Of a stretch of DNA of 64,000 nucleotides, positions 1-8,886 are shown one piece after another. The DNA lies in the NCBI RefSeq assembly GCF_014192015.1, contig NZ_JACHXJ010000005.1, forward strand, positions 310,001 to 374,000, in the 5' to 3' direction. The notes under the pieces are model-generated. The model ran no database searches. It had not been told where the DNA came from and worked only from the letters and a program-made list of their open reading frames with translations. A program made the position numbers and the translations under genes. Each line of letters starts with the position of its first letter. The stretch's first letter is position 1. The stretch is from Paenibacillus rhizosphaerae. Its GTDB lineage: Bacteria > Bacillota > Bacilli > Paenibacillales > Paenibacillaceae.

Positions 1-219
1 CCGGGTCCCGTAGGACTCGATCAGAAAAGCGGTGACCGGAACGAGCACGCCGTTCACCAGCATGTAGGCGGTGGACAGCCACTGCACCGTCGTTGCGGAA
101 ACATTAAAATCGATCATCAGGTGGGGGATCGCCACATTCAGCAGCGTCTGGTTCAGGATGGAGACGAACGCCCCAAGCATGAGCACCGTCAAGGTTCGCC
201 CCATATGTATGTTTTCCAT
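1..219 (-). CDS. MFS drug exporter, DHA2/EmrB type (N-terminal part only)
   Basis: The first 73 residues of a major facilitator transporter are present; the rest runs off the left edge. The start at 217-219 follows a GGGGGC ribosome site and lies 12 bases after the stop of the HlyD-type gene. The N-terminus reads like the first helix of DHA2 exporters (LNQTLLNVAIPHL, then a TVQWLSTAYML second helix). DHA2 pumps expel lipophilic drugs using the proton gradient, and in Bacillota they are often coupled to an adjacent HlyD/EmrA-type protein, as here. Substrate cannot be told from this fragment. Confidence 0.85.
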   Translation of the reverse strand, partial: MENIHMGRTLTVLMLGAFVSILNQTLLNVAIPHLMIDFNVSATTVQWLSTAYMLVNGVLVPVTAFLIESYGTR

Positions 220-231
220 TAGACAAGCCCC

Positions 232-867
232 CTAAATATGAATTCGAACGGTCGCATTCATGCCTGGAACGAGCCCGAGGCCTTTATACCCCTCAATGGT
301 CACGACAATAGGGATGACTTGCGTTACTTTGGTGTAGTTGGCATTGGAGTTGGTCGTTGGAAACAACGAGAACGTAGAGGCGGTAGCCAATCCGATTTGA
401 TCGATTCTGCCGGTCAGCGTCGTATCCGGAAAGGCATCAACGTAAACGTCGACGGTTTGGCCGACCTTGATTTTATCCAGCTTGGTTTCTTCTATATTGG
501 CCGTAATCCACAGGTTGTTCAGGTTGAAGGCTCTTGCCAGCGAAGTCCCTGGGGATACATAAGAATTGGGAACCGCCGTTTGCTGAACGATGGTGGAGTT
601 CACAGGGAAGGTAATATCAAGCCGGGTACCTCCGGAGGTTACGCTTCCGACGACATCGCCGGAATTATAGTATTTACCGACGGATCCGTTCCAGGTCGTA
701 AGCTTGCCGGCTGCCGGAGCGGTGATGGATACTCCCTGTCCGGTGACTTGGGCGTTGTCGGTTTTAATATAGCTGGAGGTCTGGTTGTAGTAATAAATGG
801 CCGCGCCGCCCAAGACGAGCACAATGATGACGACTACAACGTTGACCAGCAGTGCACGCGAATTCAT
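232..867 (-). CDS. HlyD/EmrA family periplasmic-adaptor-like subunit
   Basis: A 211-residue membrane fusion protein. Residues about 5-27 form one transmembrane helix, followed by the family's TDNAQV element at the start of a split biotinyl-lipoyl-like barrel-sandwich, and then a beta-barrel region (NNLWITANIEET, VDVYVDAFP). The frame is open 18 codons further upstream, but ATG at 865-867 is preceded by AGGAGG with 11-base spacing and gives the usual short cytoplasmic tail. It is the promoter-proximal gene of a two-gene operon with the MFS exporter. In Gram-positives such subunits are thought to assist drug export across the wall side of the membrane. It lacks the long coiled-coil hairpin of Gram-negative EmrA, as is normal for short Bacillota versions. 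Confidence 0.85.
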   Translation of the reverse strand: MNSRALLVNVVVVIIVLVLGGAAIYYYNQTSSYIKTDNAQVTGQGVSITAPAAGKLTTWNGSVGKYYNSGDVVGSVTSGGTRLDITFPVNSTIVQQTAVPNSYVSPGTSLARAFNLNNLWITANIEETKLDKIKVGQTVDVYVDAFPDTTLTGRIDQIGLATASTFSLFPTTNSNANYTKVTQVIPIVVTIEGYKGLGLVPGMNATVRIHI

Positions 868-1037
868 AACAGCATATTCCCTCCTAAAGTTTGCTTCCTC
901 AGTACAGATATACAAGAGCATCTCCTAATCGCCCCATTCATATTCGATAGAGGAATACCCCCGGACCATCGCAAGGATAAAGGAACGCCGCCCTGGGGAT
1001 AAATAAGAAATCCAGTTGATGAAGGGGGAGTTAAAGC

Positions 1038-1586
1038 ATGAAAGTGTACGTCGTTTATGACAGCGAAAACGGCCACACGGAAGCGTTGGCGCGTTCCGTT
1101 TGGGAAGGGGCTTCGAGCGTAGACGGAGCTGAGGCGGAAATCGCTCACGTTAATGAAGCGGACATTTATAAACTTGAAGATATGGATGCCATCGTATGGG
1201 GATGTCCTGGACATTTTGGAACCATCAGTTCAGGACTCAAAAATTGGATGGACAAGCTTGGCTACCTGTGGGCGCAGGGCAAGCTGGTCAACAAAGTCGG
1301 GGCCGTATTCTGCACGACGGCGACCGTGCACGGCGGGGTGGAATCCACCATGATCAACCTGCTGACGCCGATGCTCCACAACGGCATGATCGTTGTCGGC
1401 CTTCCCGGAAATATACCGGAGAACGCCCTGTACGGATCGTATTACGGCGTGGGCGTGACGTGTCCCGTGGAGCTTTCGGATGACGATCCCAAAAACCTGC
1501 CCAGCGAAAACGACCTCGCCCTGGGCCGTGCATTAGGCAAGCGCGTAGCCGAATTGTCCGGACGGTTCTCTACGGCAGCAAGGTAA
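1038..1586 (+). CDS. WrbA-like flavodoxin family protein
   Basis: A 182-residue flavodoxin-fold protein. The N-terminal strand and FMN phosphate loop (VVYDSENGHTEALA) and the second FMN loop (WGCPGHFGTISSGLKNWMD, CTTATVHGG) match the WrbA/NAD(P)H:quinone oxidoreductase type IV group. Such proteins bind FMN and carry out two-electron quinone reduction in the cytoplasm, protecting against semiquinones. The length is close to the 190-200 residues of the family. ATG at 1038 has AAGGGGGAG upstream. The next gene starts 10 bases after the stop, so the two are probably co-transcribed. Confidence 0.85.
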   Translation: MKVYVVYDSENGHTEALARSVWEGASSVDGAEAEIAHVNEADIYKLEDMDAIVWGCPGHFGTISSGLKNWMDKLGYLWAQGKLVNKVGAVFCTTATVHGGVESTMINLLTPMLHNGMIVVGLPGNIPENALYGSYYGVGVTCPVELSDDDPKNLPSENDLALGRALGKRVAELSGRFSTAAR

Positions 1587-1596
1587 GGTATAGGCT

Positions 1597-2007
1597 ATGG
1601 TTATCGCCTTTATCGTTCTGGCTGTCCTCGCCCTGGTCTTTCTTTTTATTTACAACGCCCGGATATCCAAGAAAACGGCGAAAAAGCAGGCTCAGGAACC
1701 TGTCCGGAACAACCAAGAAGCGGATCCAGCCGCTCATCTTGAACCTGTGAAGGCGAAGGAACCGCCGCCGGCGGCAGCCAAACCGGTGAACGCCCAACAG
1801 GTAAGAAAGCCTGAGCCGGTGCCGGTGCTAACCCGGAGGCCGCAGGCCGCGGAGCAGCAAGGCGACCGGGCCTACCGCGAGGCGATCCGGCAGTTCGCCG
1901 GAGGCACGCCGGCCAAGGAAGAGGAGCCGCCGGCGCCAAAGCCAGACTACAGCACGGACAACGCCTACCGGGAGGCGCTGCGGTCGATGGCGAAGAACAA
2001 AAAGTAG
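1597..2007 (+). CDS. Small membrane-anchored hypothetical protein with repeated AYREA motif
   Basis: A 136-residue protein with no recognised family. Residues 2-19 are a single hydrophobic helix, followed by a Lys-rich stop-transfer segment, a Pro/Ala/Gln/Glu-rich low-complexity stretch, and two copies of a short helical motif (AYREAIRQF near residue 90, AYREALRSM near the C-terminus). This suggests an N-terminal membrane anchor with a cytoplasmic disordered tether. It follows the WrbA-like gene by 10 bases and ends before a terminator at 2028-2068. The ribosome site is weak (AAGGTAAGG). Function is unknown. Confidence 0.65.
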   Translation: MVIAFIVLAVLALVFLFIYNARISKKTAKKQAQEPVRNNQEADPAAHLEPVKAKEPPPAAAKPVNAQQVRKPEPVPVLTRRPQAAEQQGDRAYREAIRQFAGGTPAKEEEPPAPKPDYSTDNAYREALRSMAKNKK

Positions 2008-2027
2008 TATCATCCTGCAGCACAGCG

Positions 2028-2068
2028 AACAGCCGCGCTCGGCCGATGGACCGAAGGGGCTGTTTTTG
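2028..2068 (+). terminator. Intrinsic terminator after the WrbA-like operon
   Basis: AACAGCC pairs with GGCTGTT around an inner TCGG/CCGA stem, followed by a run of T. Confidence 0.75.
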
Positions 2069-2176
2069 CGTGACGGGATGGGGCGGCCGCAGAACTGCCA
2101 TTGTATGCCGTGCCGCGGAATGTTATTTTATACATATCCAATATTCGCCTAAGACCGGGAGGGAAAGATCACCATC

Positions 2177-3181
2177 ATGTTCACCGCCGTATGGGTCGTC
2201 ATCATTTGCCTGGCCGTGGTCGTTTTGCTGCTGGCCGCGGCAAGTGTTTATTTTTATAATGTGGGCATCAAACGCAGCACCAAGGAGTTTTTGGAGGCCG
2301 ATCCGGCGCTGGTCAAAGAAGAGCATCCCTGGGAGCTGGAGGACGAGTGGCTCCACCACCAGCCTGTTGAAACGTTGGAGCTGACGTCCTCAGACGGAAT
2401 TGCCCTCAAAGGATACTTCATCCCCGCGGAAGCCCCCACCCGTCAAACCGCCATCGTCGTGCATGGCTATTCCAGCCAGGGCCGGGAAATGGGGGCTTTT
2501 GCAAGGCTGTACCATGAAATGGGCATGAACGTGCTGATGCCGGATAACCGGGGGCACGGGCAAAGCGGGGGGAATTACATCGGGTTTGGCTGGCCGGACC
2601 GCAGGGATATCCTGCGGTGGATCGGCTCGGTCATCGGCCGCAGCGGACCTGGAGCGGAAATCTTCCTGCACGGCGTATCCATGGGGGGAGCGACGGTGCT
2701 GATGGTAAGCGGGGAAGAGCTCCCCGGACAGGTGAAATGCATCGTATCGGACTGCGCCTACACGTCGGTGCGTGACATTTTGACCCATCAGCTCAAGCAG
2801 ATGTATAAGCTCCCGCCTTTTCCGCTGCTGCCGGCGACCAGCCTGATGTGCAAGCTGCGGGCAGGATACACCTTCGGAGAAGCGTCGGCGTTAAAGCAGG
2901 TGGCCCGGACGAAGCTTCCGATTCTGTTTATTCACGGGGACCGCGATACCTTTGTCCCATACGCCATGCTGCACCGCCTTGTGGATGCCGCGGCAGGGGA
3001 TAAGGAAGTCTACGTGGTTCCAGGGGCTTCGCACGCGAACGCTTATTTTGTGGACAAAACAGAGTACAAGCGCAGGATACGCCAATTTATTGGGCGTTAT
3101 ATCCGGTTAGGGGAGGGAACGGAGAAGGAGCGGATTCGCGAAACGGAGCCGCAGGCTGTTCTGACTCCCATGGAGGGTTAG
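2177..3181 (+). CDS. Membrane-anchored alpha/beta hydrolase
   Basis: A 334-residue serine hydrolase. Residues 4-27 form an N-terminal transmembrane helix; the hydrolase fold starts near residue 60. The oxyanion loop (VVHGYSSQG), nucleophile elbow (GVSMGG, Ser near 168), acid (HGDRDTFVP) and catalytic His (GASHANAY) are all present, so it should be active. Closest in style to the B. subtilis YqkD-like membrane hydrolases, whose substrates are not established. It is a single gene with a GGGAGG ribosome site, closed by the terminator at 3211-3254. Confidence 0.85.
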   Translation: MFTAVWVVIICLAVVVLLLAAASVYFYNVGIKRSTKEFLEADPALVKEEHPWELEDEWLHHQPVETLELTSSDGIALKGYFIPAEAPTRQTAIVVHGYSSQGREMGAFARLYHEMGMNVLMPDNRGHGQSGGNYIGFGWPDRRDILRWIGSVIGRSGPGAEIFLHGVSMGGATVLMVSGEELPGQVKCIVSDCAYTSVRDILTHQLKQMYKLPPFPLLPATSLMCKLRAGYTFGEASALKQVARTKLPILFIHGDRDTFVPYAMLHRLVDAAAGDKEVYVVPGASHANAYFVDKTEYKRRIRQFIGRYIRLGEGTEKERIRETEPQAVLTPMEG

Positions 3182-3210
3182 ATCCTAACCTAACAACATT
3201 GTTCATCCGT

Positions 3211-3254
3211 AAAAAACTCCGGAATCGCCTATGAAGGCGTCCGGAGTTTTATTA
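3211..3254. terminator. Bidirectional terminator
   Basis: AAAAAACTCCGGA pairs with TCCGGAGTTTT around a nested CGCCT/AGGCG stem. An A-tract on the left and a T-tract on the right would serve both the hydrolase (plus) and the ABC operon (minus), which converge here. Confidence 0.85.
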
Positions 3255-3266
3255 TGATTCCCACAA

Positions 3267-5114
3267 TTATATCGCCCGCTGGAACTGGCTGGTGTACAGG
3301 TCATAATAGAAGCCCTTGGCTTCCAGCAGCTGCCGGTGGTTTCCCTGCTCGGCAATGCGTCCGCCATGGATGAACAGAATGCGGTCCGCATCCTGAATCG
3401 TGCTCAGCCGGTGGGCGATGACAAAGCTGGTCCGCCCCTTCATCAGCGTCTGCATGGCTTCCTGGACATGCATTTCGGTCCGGGTATCGACGCTGCTGGT
3501 GGCTTCATCCAGAATGAGGATGGCCGGATCTGCGAGGATCGCCCGGGCGATGGTCAGCAGCTGGCGCTGGCCGTGGCTGAGATTGCTGCCCTCGGCGACC
3601 AGGACCGTATCGTACCCGTCCGGCAGACGGGATATAAAGCGGTCGGCATTCGCCAGCTTGGCGGCATGCTCCACTTCGGCATCGGTCGCATTGAGCCGTC
3701 CGAACCGGATGTTTTCACGGATGCTTCCGGAAAAGACGTACGCATCCTGGAGAACAATCCCGACCTTGCTCCGCAGGCTGTCTTTGTCCATATCGCGGAT
3801 GCTCACCCCGTCGATGCAGATGTCGCCTTGGTCGATCTCATAGAACCGGGTCAGCAGGTTGATGATCGTCGTTTTGCCTGCGCCCGTCGGGCCGACAAGG
3901 GCGATCATCTGTCCGGGCTCAGCGGTAAAGGATACGTCCTGCAGAATCGGCGTTCCCGGTTTATAGCTGAACGATACATTCCGGAATTCGACGCTGCCCT
4001 TCACCTGCCCAAGCTCTGTGACCGCCCGCTTGTAGTCCTCGGCATACTCGGTGTCGAGGTCAAAAATCTCAAAGACCCGCTCGGCCCCTGCAATGGCGGA
4101 CTGCATCAGGTTGAACTGGTTGGCCAGTTCGGTGATCGGCCGGCCGAACTGCTTGGAGTAGTTCAGGAAGCTGACGACGATGCCGACGGAGGTGTGCCCT
4201 TTTAGCACCATCCAGCCGCCGACCGCCGCGATCAGGGCGAAGCTGAGGTTGTTCACCATGTTCATGACCGGCCCGACCATGCCGGAGGCGATCTGCGCGC
4301 GGATCCCGACTTGATTCAGCTTGTGGTTGATCTTCTGGAACTGCTCGATGGCGACAGGCTCCCGCCGGAACAGCTTGACGATTTTTTGCCCGCTGACGGT
4401 CTCCTCGATAAAGCCGTTGAGCTCGCCGAGGTGCTGCTGCTGGGCTTTGAAAAGCTTTCGGGTCAGCCGCGTGATTTGGCGGGTGGCCACGAGCACGAGC
4501 GGAATGCTGATAAGGCTGACGAGCGTAAGGGGCAGATTGAGCCTCAGCATGATGACCAGCGACCCGGCCAGTGTAATGATGCTGTTCAAGAGCTGGGTGA
4601 CGCTCTGGTTCAGGGTGTTCGACACGTTCTCGATGTCATTGGTCGTGCGGCTCATCAGCTCTCCGGTCGGATGGGTATCGAAAAAGCGCAGCGGCAGCTG
4701 CTGGTATTTATCGAATAGATCCTGACGGAGGGCGAGGACGGTACGCTGGGAGACCGCCGTCATCACATACACCTGAACCCAGGAAACCACGCTGCCCAGC
4801 GCATAGATGCCGATCATCAGCAAGCAGAGAGACCAGAAGCCGTCGTGCTCCTTCGGCATAATGAAGCGGTCGATCGCTTTGCCGAGCAGGAAAGGGCCGA
4901 TCAGGGAAATGACCGCGCTGAGAATGGTCGTTACGTATACGATGATTAGCCCGAACCGCTGGCGGCTTAAATAGGCCCACAGTCTTCTCAGGGTAGCGCC
5001 AGCCTGCTTGGGCTTGGCTTTCTGCATCACCATGTTTCGGCCGGGTCCGTGGCCCATCATGGGAGGGCCCCCGCGGCCGGGTTCGGCGCTGGCGGGTTTA
5101 GTTGGCTGCGGCAT
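3267..5114 (-). CDS. ABC exporter half-transporter (consensus ATPase subunit of a heterodimer)
   Basis: A 615-residue type IV ABC exporter: six transmembrane helices (about 60-350) then an ATPase domain. Walker A is GPTGAGKT, Walker B runs into DEATSSVD with the catalytic Glu, and the H-loop His is present (IAHRLST), but the signature motif is degenerate (LSHGQ rather than LSGGQ). This is the classical pattern for the subunit that supplies the working Walker motifs in a heterodimeric multidrug exporter. The open frame extends upstream, but ATG at 5114 has AAGGAGG before it and overlaps the end of the partner gene by 17 bases, giving translational coupling. The first 45 residues are Gly/Pro/Met/His-rich, like the homologous subunit at 24635. 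Substrate unknown. Confidence 0.9.
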   Translation of the reverse strand: MPQPTKPASAEPGRGGPPMMGHGPGRNMVMQKAKPKQAGATLRRLWAYLSRQRFGLIIVYVTTILSAVISLIGPFLLGKAIDRFIMPKEHDGFWSLCLLMIGIYALGSVVSWVQVYVMTAVSQRTVLALRQDLFDKYQQLPLRFFDTHPTGELMSRTTNDIENVSNTLNQSVTQLLNSIITLAGSLVIMLRLNLPLTLVSLISIPLVLVATRQITRLTRKLFKAQQQHLGELNGFIEETVSGQKIVKLFRREPVAIEQFQKINHKLNQVGIRAQIASGMVGPVMNMVNNLSFALIAAVGGWMVLKGHTSVGIVVSFLNYSKQFGRPITELANQFNLMQSAIAGAERVFEIFDLDTEYAEDYKRAVTELGQVKGSVEFRNVSFSYKPGTPILQDVSFTAEPGQMIALVGPTGAGKTTIINLLTRFYEIDQGDICIDGVSIRDMDKDSLRSKVGIVLQDAYVFSGSIRENIRFGRLNATDAEVEHAAKLANADRFISRLPDGYDTVLVAEGSNLSHGQRQLLTIARAILADPAILILDEATSSVDTRTEMHVQEAMQTLMKGRTSFVIAHRLSTIQDADRILFIHGGRIAEQGNHRQLLEAKGFYYDLYTSQFQRAI

Positions 5115-6843
5115 GCGTATCTTCCTCCTTCCGCTGCGAACGGTAAATATCCTGATAGATCTCGCTGTTCCGCAGCAGTTCCTCGTGGGTTCCCCGGGCG
5201 GCAATGGAGCCGTTCTCCAGCACCAGGATCTGGTCGGCCTCCATGACCGAACTGATCCGCTGCGCGATGATGATGTTCGTGCTGCGGTTCATCAGCTCCT
5301 TCAGCGCCGCCTGGATGCGCGATTCCGTGCCGACGTCGACCGCGCTCGTGCTGTCGTCCAGGATGAGAATCCGCGGCTTCAAGAGCAGCGCGCGGGCGAT
5401 GGACAGGCGCTGCTTCTGCCCGCCGGACAGGTTGACGCCTTTTTGCCCGATCAACGTCTCATAGCCGTCCGGCATCTGCATAATAAAATCGTGGGCCTGG
5501 GCCGCCTTGGCTGCCGCGGTCACTTCCTCCAGCGGAGCCTCAGGCCGGCCGTAACGGATGTTGTCCAGCACTGTGCCGCTGAACAGCACGGACTGCTGCA
5601 GCGTCATGCCGACCATCCCGCGGAGGGTGTCCAGCGGGAGGTCGCGGACATCCGTACCGCCGATGAGCACGCGGCCGCCGGTGGCATCATAGAGCCGCGG
5701 GATCAGATGCACGAGCGAGGATTTGCCGGACCCGGTTACGCCGAGAATGGCGGTCGTCTGTCCCGGTCTGGCTGTAAAGCTGATCCCGCTGAGCACCGGA
5801 TCGGCATGCGGATGCTCCCCGTAACCGAAGGATACGTTCTCGAAGACCACGTCCGCGGCGGCCGGTTCCTTGGCCTGGGCGCCGGTGGGATCAACAATGT
5901 CCGGCTGCGCGCCAAACACGTCCTGAACCCGGGCTGCGGAGACTCTGGCCCGCGAGATGAAGGTCAGCATGTTGCTCACCATCAGCATGGCGAACAGGAG
6001 CTGTGTCACGTAATTGATATAGGCGATCAAATCGCCAGGGGGAAGGGAACCGCCGCGGGTAAGGGCACCCCCGTACCAGAGCACCGCCACGATGCTCAAA
6101 TTCAGGATCAGCGTCATCACCGGCATGTTCAGCCCCAAGAGCCGGTTGGCCGAAATGGCCTCCTTCGTGTATTCGCCGTTTGCACCGGCAAAACGCTTGC
6201 GTTCATAGCCTGCGCGAACGAAGGCCTTGACGACCCGTATGCCGGCGAGGTTCTCCTGCAGGACACCGTTGACCTGGTCGAGCATCGACTGAACCCGGCC
6301 GAACAGCGGGAAAGACTTCCGGATCAGCAGCACCAGAAATACGACCAGGACGGGTATCGATACCGCCAGGACCAGTGTCAGCCGGGGGCTGATCCACATG
6401 GCCATGTTGAGGCTGCCGAGGAACAGCAGCGGGGAGCGGATGCTCCGCAGGATCATCTGGACCACCGTCTGCAGCTGAACGACGTCGTTGGTCAGCCGGG
6501 TAATGAGCGACCCGGTCTTCAGCTCGTCAAGATTGCGGAAGGAAAAGGTTTGTATTTTCCGGAACAGATGGTCCCGGAGATCGGTGCCGAAATGCTGGGA
6601 GGCATAAGTCGAAAAGACGGTGCATCCCACGCCGCCAATCAGGCCGACAATGGCAACCCCGATCATCAGAAGACCCGTTCGCTCGATGTACGCAAGGTCG
6701 CCGAGAACGACTCCTTTATTAACGATGTTCGCCATCAGCGCAGGCTGCAGCAAGTCCATGGATACCTCAAGCAGCATCAGCAGAGGAGCCAGCAGAGCCG
6801 ACACCTTGTACGGGCGGAGGTAGGATATCATTAGTTTCCACAT
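5098..6843 (-). CDS. ABC exporter half-transporter (degenerate ATPase subunit of a heterodimer)
   Basis: A 581-residue half-transporter with six transmembrane helices and an ATPase domain. Walker A is GVTGSGKS and the signature LSGGQ is canonical, but the Walker B Glu is Asp (DDSTSAVD) and the H-loop His is Gln (IAQRISS). Paired with the downstream subunit, this gives one consensus and one degenerate ATP site, as known for BmrCD- or TM287/288-type exporters. Start ATG at 6843 (MWKLMISYLRPYK) is preferred over the longer open frame. The upstream small gene stops 10 bases before, so the three genes form one operon. Confidence 0.9.
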   Translation of the reverse strand: MWKLMISYLRPYKVSALLAPLLMLLEVSMDLLQPALMANIVNKGVVLGDLAYIERTGLLMIGVAIVGLIGGVGCTVFSTYASQHFGTDLRDHLFRKIQTFSFRNLDELKTGSLITRLTNDVVQLQTVVQMILRSIRSPLLFLGSLNMAMWISPRLTLVLAVSIPVLVVFLVLLIRKSFPLFGRVQSMLDQVNGVLQENLAGIRVVKAFVRAGYERKRFAGANGEYTKEAISANRLLGLNMPVMTLILNLSIVAVLWYGGALTRGGSLPPGDLIAYINYVTQLLFAMLMVSNMLTFISRARVSAARVQDVFGAQPDIVDPTGAQAKEPAAADVVFENVSFGYGEHPHADPVLSGISFTARPGQTTAILGVTGSGKSSLVHLIPRLYDATGGRVLIGGTDVRDLPLDTLRGMVGMTLQQSVLFSGTVLDNIRYGRPEAPLEEVTAAAKAAQAHDFIMQMPDGYETLIGQKGVNLSGGQKQRLSIARALLLKPRILILDDSTSAVDVGTESRIQAALKELMNRSTNIIIAQRISSVMEADQILVLENGSIAARGTHEELLRNSEIYQDIYRSQRKEEDTHAAAN

Positions 6844-6853
6844 GGGCAGGACC

Positions 6854-7303
6854 TCACTTGGTATCGGAATCGGCAGCCTGCGCCTGGCCTCCCGGCGAAG
6901 AACCCGGGACTTCGCCATCTCCCATTTCGCGCAGCTCGAACGTATGGATGTACTCCTGGATCATCTGGTCAACGGCCTTCAGCTCGCCGGTAATGACCTG
7001 CTGGATCGGCTGGAACTCGGGCTGGCTCAGCTGCTGCATGAGCGTGCTGCGCATGACCTGCATACGCTCCAGAAACATCAGTACGCGGCCGCGCCGAAAC
7101 GTCTGGGCGCTCTGAAAGCTCCGGCTGCCCTCGTCGTCGCCGTGGTGCTCCCTTTTGCCGCGTCGGCCGTGGTCGTGGTGTCCGTGTCCGCGGCCCCCGC
7201 CGCGCCGGTCGCCTCGCTCCCAGCGGCCGCCACCCTCCAGCATCCGGGGATCAGCAGCCGATTCCGGCTGTCGGCCTGCCTCGTTGTTCATATCTTCTGT
7301 CAT
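6854..7303 (-). CDS. His/Gly/Arg-rich hypothetical protein, first gene of ABC exporter operon
   Basis: A 149-residue protein of no family I recognise. Residues about 25-60 are extremely Gly/His/Asp/Arg rich (GRGHGHHDHGRRGKREHH), followed by a predicted helical domain of about 60 residues (FRRGRVLMFLERMQVMRSTL to EYIHTFELRE) and a Gly/Ser/Gln tail. A GTG at 7312 would lengthen it by three codons, but the TAAGGAG ribosome site spaces properly only for ATG at 7303. It sits where a MarR- or PadR-type regulator often precedes such exporters. No helix-turn-helix is obvious. A metal-binding accessory or a diverged regulator are both possible. Confidence 0.6.
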   Translation of the reverse strand: MTEDMNNEAGRQPESAADPRMLEGGGRWERGDRRGGGRGHGHHDHGRRGKREHHGDDEGSRSFQSAQTFRRGRVLMFLERMQVMRSTLMQQLSQPEFQPIQQVITGELKAVDQMIQEYIHTFELREMGDGEVPGSSPGGQAQAADSDTK

Positions 7304-7332
7304 TGACTTCACTCCTTAGAATTAGTGAATTT

Positions 7333-7368
7333 GTATACCTGCATCGCTATTTGTATACAAATGTATAC
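7333..7368. promoter_or_regulatory. Three GTATAC cores upstream of the ABC operon (probable operator)
   Basis: GTATAC occurs at 7333-7338, 7353-7358 and 7363-7368, that is at spacings of 20 and 10 bases, all on one helical face. The middle copy sits in the perfect palindrome TTTGTATACAAA (7350-7361). The site begins about 30 bases upstream of the start of the His-rich gene. The rest of the 333-bp gap to the LacI gene shows no other feature I can support. Confidence 0.55.
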
Positions 7369-7636
7369 GATCGCGGGATGAGAGTCAATTCTTTTGATCC
7401 TAAATGTGGAAAGAGCTCAGCTTTCACTGTTCTTCATTATCGTCTCTATATAATGCCGGCGTCCATTTTGTTATAATGTTGTTGATTCTGCAGACTAACA
7501 AACATGGTTCCAGAAACGGCTGTATCCGGACCGGGAGCATAACCGGCGCCTTAACCGCCCTGGAAGCGGCGAGCTGATGCAGCCCTTACCATATTCATAA
7601 CATGAATGACAGTTTATTTGAGGTGAAATAGAGACG

Positions 7637-8707
7637 ATGGCCAAAAAGATTACGATGCAGCAAATCGCCGACCATCTGGGCGTATCGAAGTTCGTTGTAT
7701 CCAAGGCGCTGTCCGGCAAGGGCGGAGTCAATGAAATGACCCGGGAGCGGGTGATCCAGGCGGCTTCCCAGCTCGGGTATTTTTCGCAAAAGAAAGCCTA
7801 CATGAGAAGCCCGCGCACGGAGACCCATACGCTTAAGCGCAGCGGCTCCAAGCATTCCGTGATCTTGTTGATGCCCAATATCCGTTTTCAGAACAGGGAA
7901 TCGCTGTACTGGGGCAAGATTATGGAGGGGATTTCGATCAGCCTGGAGGAACGGGGACTGGGCATGGTGATCATCTCGGAGCAGAACGTGGACAACTTTG
8001 TCAGCCTCCTGAATCCGGAAGGGATTCTCGGGCTCATTGGGGTCGGGGAAATTTCCACGCCGCTGCTGCTGGAGGTGCACCGGATGGGGCTGCCGATCGT
8101 GCTGGTCGATATGGAGGATCCGCTTATTCCGTCTGATACGGTCTTTGCGAACAACATGGATGTGATGGCCCGGCTGACGACCCACCTGATCGGCATCGGC
8201 CATCACCGGCTGCAATTCATCGGGAACGACCGGTATTCGCGCAGCTTCCGGGACCGTTCCATCGGCTACCGGACGGCGCTGGACGAGCAGGGGCTGTCCA
8301 GTCAGGAAGGGCTGGTCATTCCGCTTCCCGATTTGGAGAACGGCAGCTTTGAGCCCGAGATCCGGTCGTGGATATCGCGGAAAATCAGATCCAAATCGCT
8401 GCCGACCGCACTGGTCTGCGCCAACGATGCGATTGCGCTGACGGCCCGGGATATCCTGATCGAGCTTGGCGTGCGGGTTCCGGAGGACGTGTCGGTTGCC
8501 GGATTCGACAATATCGCCGATGCGGCCAAGGGCAGTCCGTCCCTGACGACCGTCCATGTTCCGAAGGAGGCGATGGGCCGCCGGGCCGTCGAGAAGCTGC
8601 TCGAACGAATGGACAAGGCGGATACGCCTTTGGAAAAAATTCTGCTTGCCGGCGATATCGTCTACCGCGATTCCACGGCGCCGGCGCCGGATGGCCCCGG
8701 GAGCTGA
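7637..8707 (+). CDS. LacI family transcriptional regulator
   Basis: A 356-residue repressor. Residues 5-25 are the LacI helix-turn-helix (ITMQQIADHLGVSKFVVSKAL) with a hinge near 50-60, then a periplasmic-binding-protein-like effector domain (SVILLMPNI at the start, DVSVAGFDNIADA near the end). The start follows GAGGTG. It converges on the GH113-like glycosidase, and is the obvious candidate to control it through the AT-rich inverted repeat at 9914-9938. Effector is probably a sugar, by family; its identity is not visible. Confidence 0.88.
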   Translation: MAKKITMQQIADHLGVSKFVVSKALSGKGGVNEMTRERVIQAASQLGYFSQKKAYMRSPRTETHTLKRSGSKHSVILLMPNIRFQNRESLYWGKIMEGISISLEERGLGMVIISEQNVDNFVSLLNPEGILGLIGVGEISTPLLLEVHRMGLPIVLVDMEDPLIPSDTVFANNMDVMARLTTHLIGIGHHRLQFIGNDRYSRSFRDRSIGYRTALDEQGLSSQEGLVIPLPDLENGSFEPEIRSWISRKIRSKSLPTALVCANDAIALTARDILIELGVRVPEDVSVAGFDNIADAAKGSPSLTTVHVPKEAMGRRAVEKLLERMDKADTPLEKILLAGDIVYRDSTAPAPDGPGS

Positions 8708-8746
8708 CCGCACAGCAGGCGCGATAAAATCTCAGCCGGTTATACC

Positions 8747-8781
8747 AAAAAGCATCCTGCCTGTTTGGCAGGATGCTTTTT
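8747..8781. terminator. Bidirectional terminator between LacI and glycosidase genes
   Basis: AGCATCCTGCC pairs perfectly with GGCAGGATGCT around a TGTTT loop, flanked by A and T runs. Confidence 0.9.
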
Positions 8782-8886
8782 ATTGATAAAGGATGTTTCC
8801 CGGTGAATGCACAGGGTTGCCCGTATGTGCGTGCTGAGGATGCCGAAAATACAAGGCTACGCCTAACTGCGCGTCCTTTAGATCGC

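Noticed and set aside
5008..6834. 608-codon plus-strand frame over the ABC genes
   Set aside because: Shadow of two well-supported minus-strand genes; Gln/Asp/Arg/His-rich composition is typical of antisense frames.
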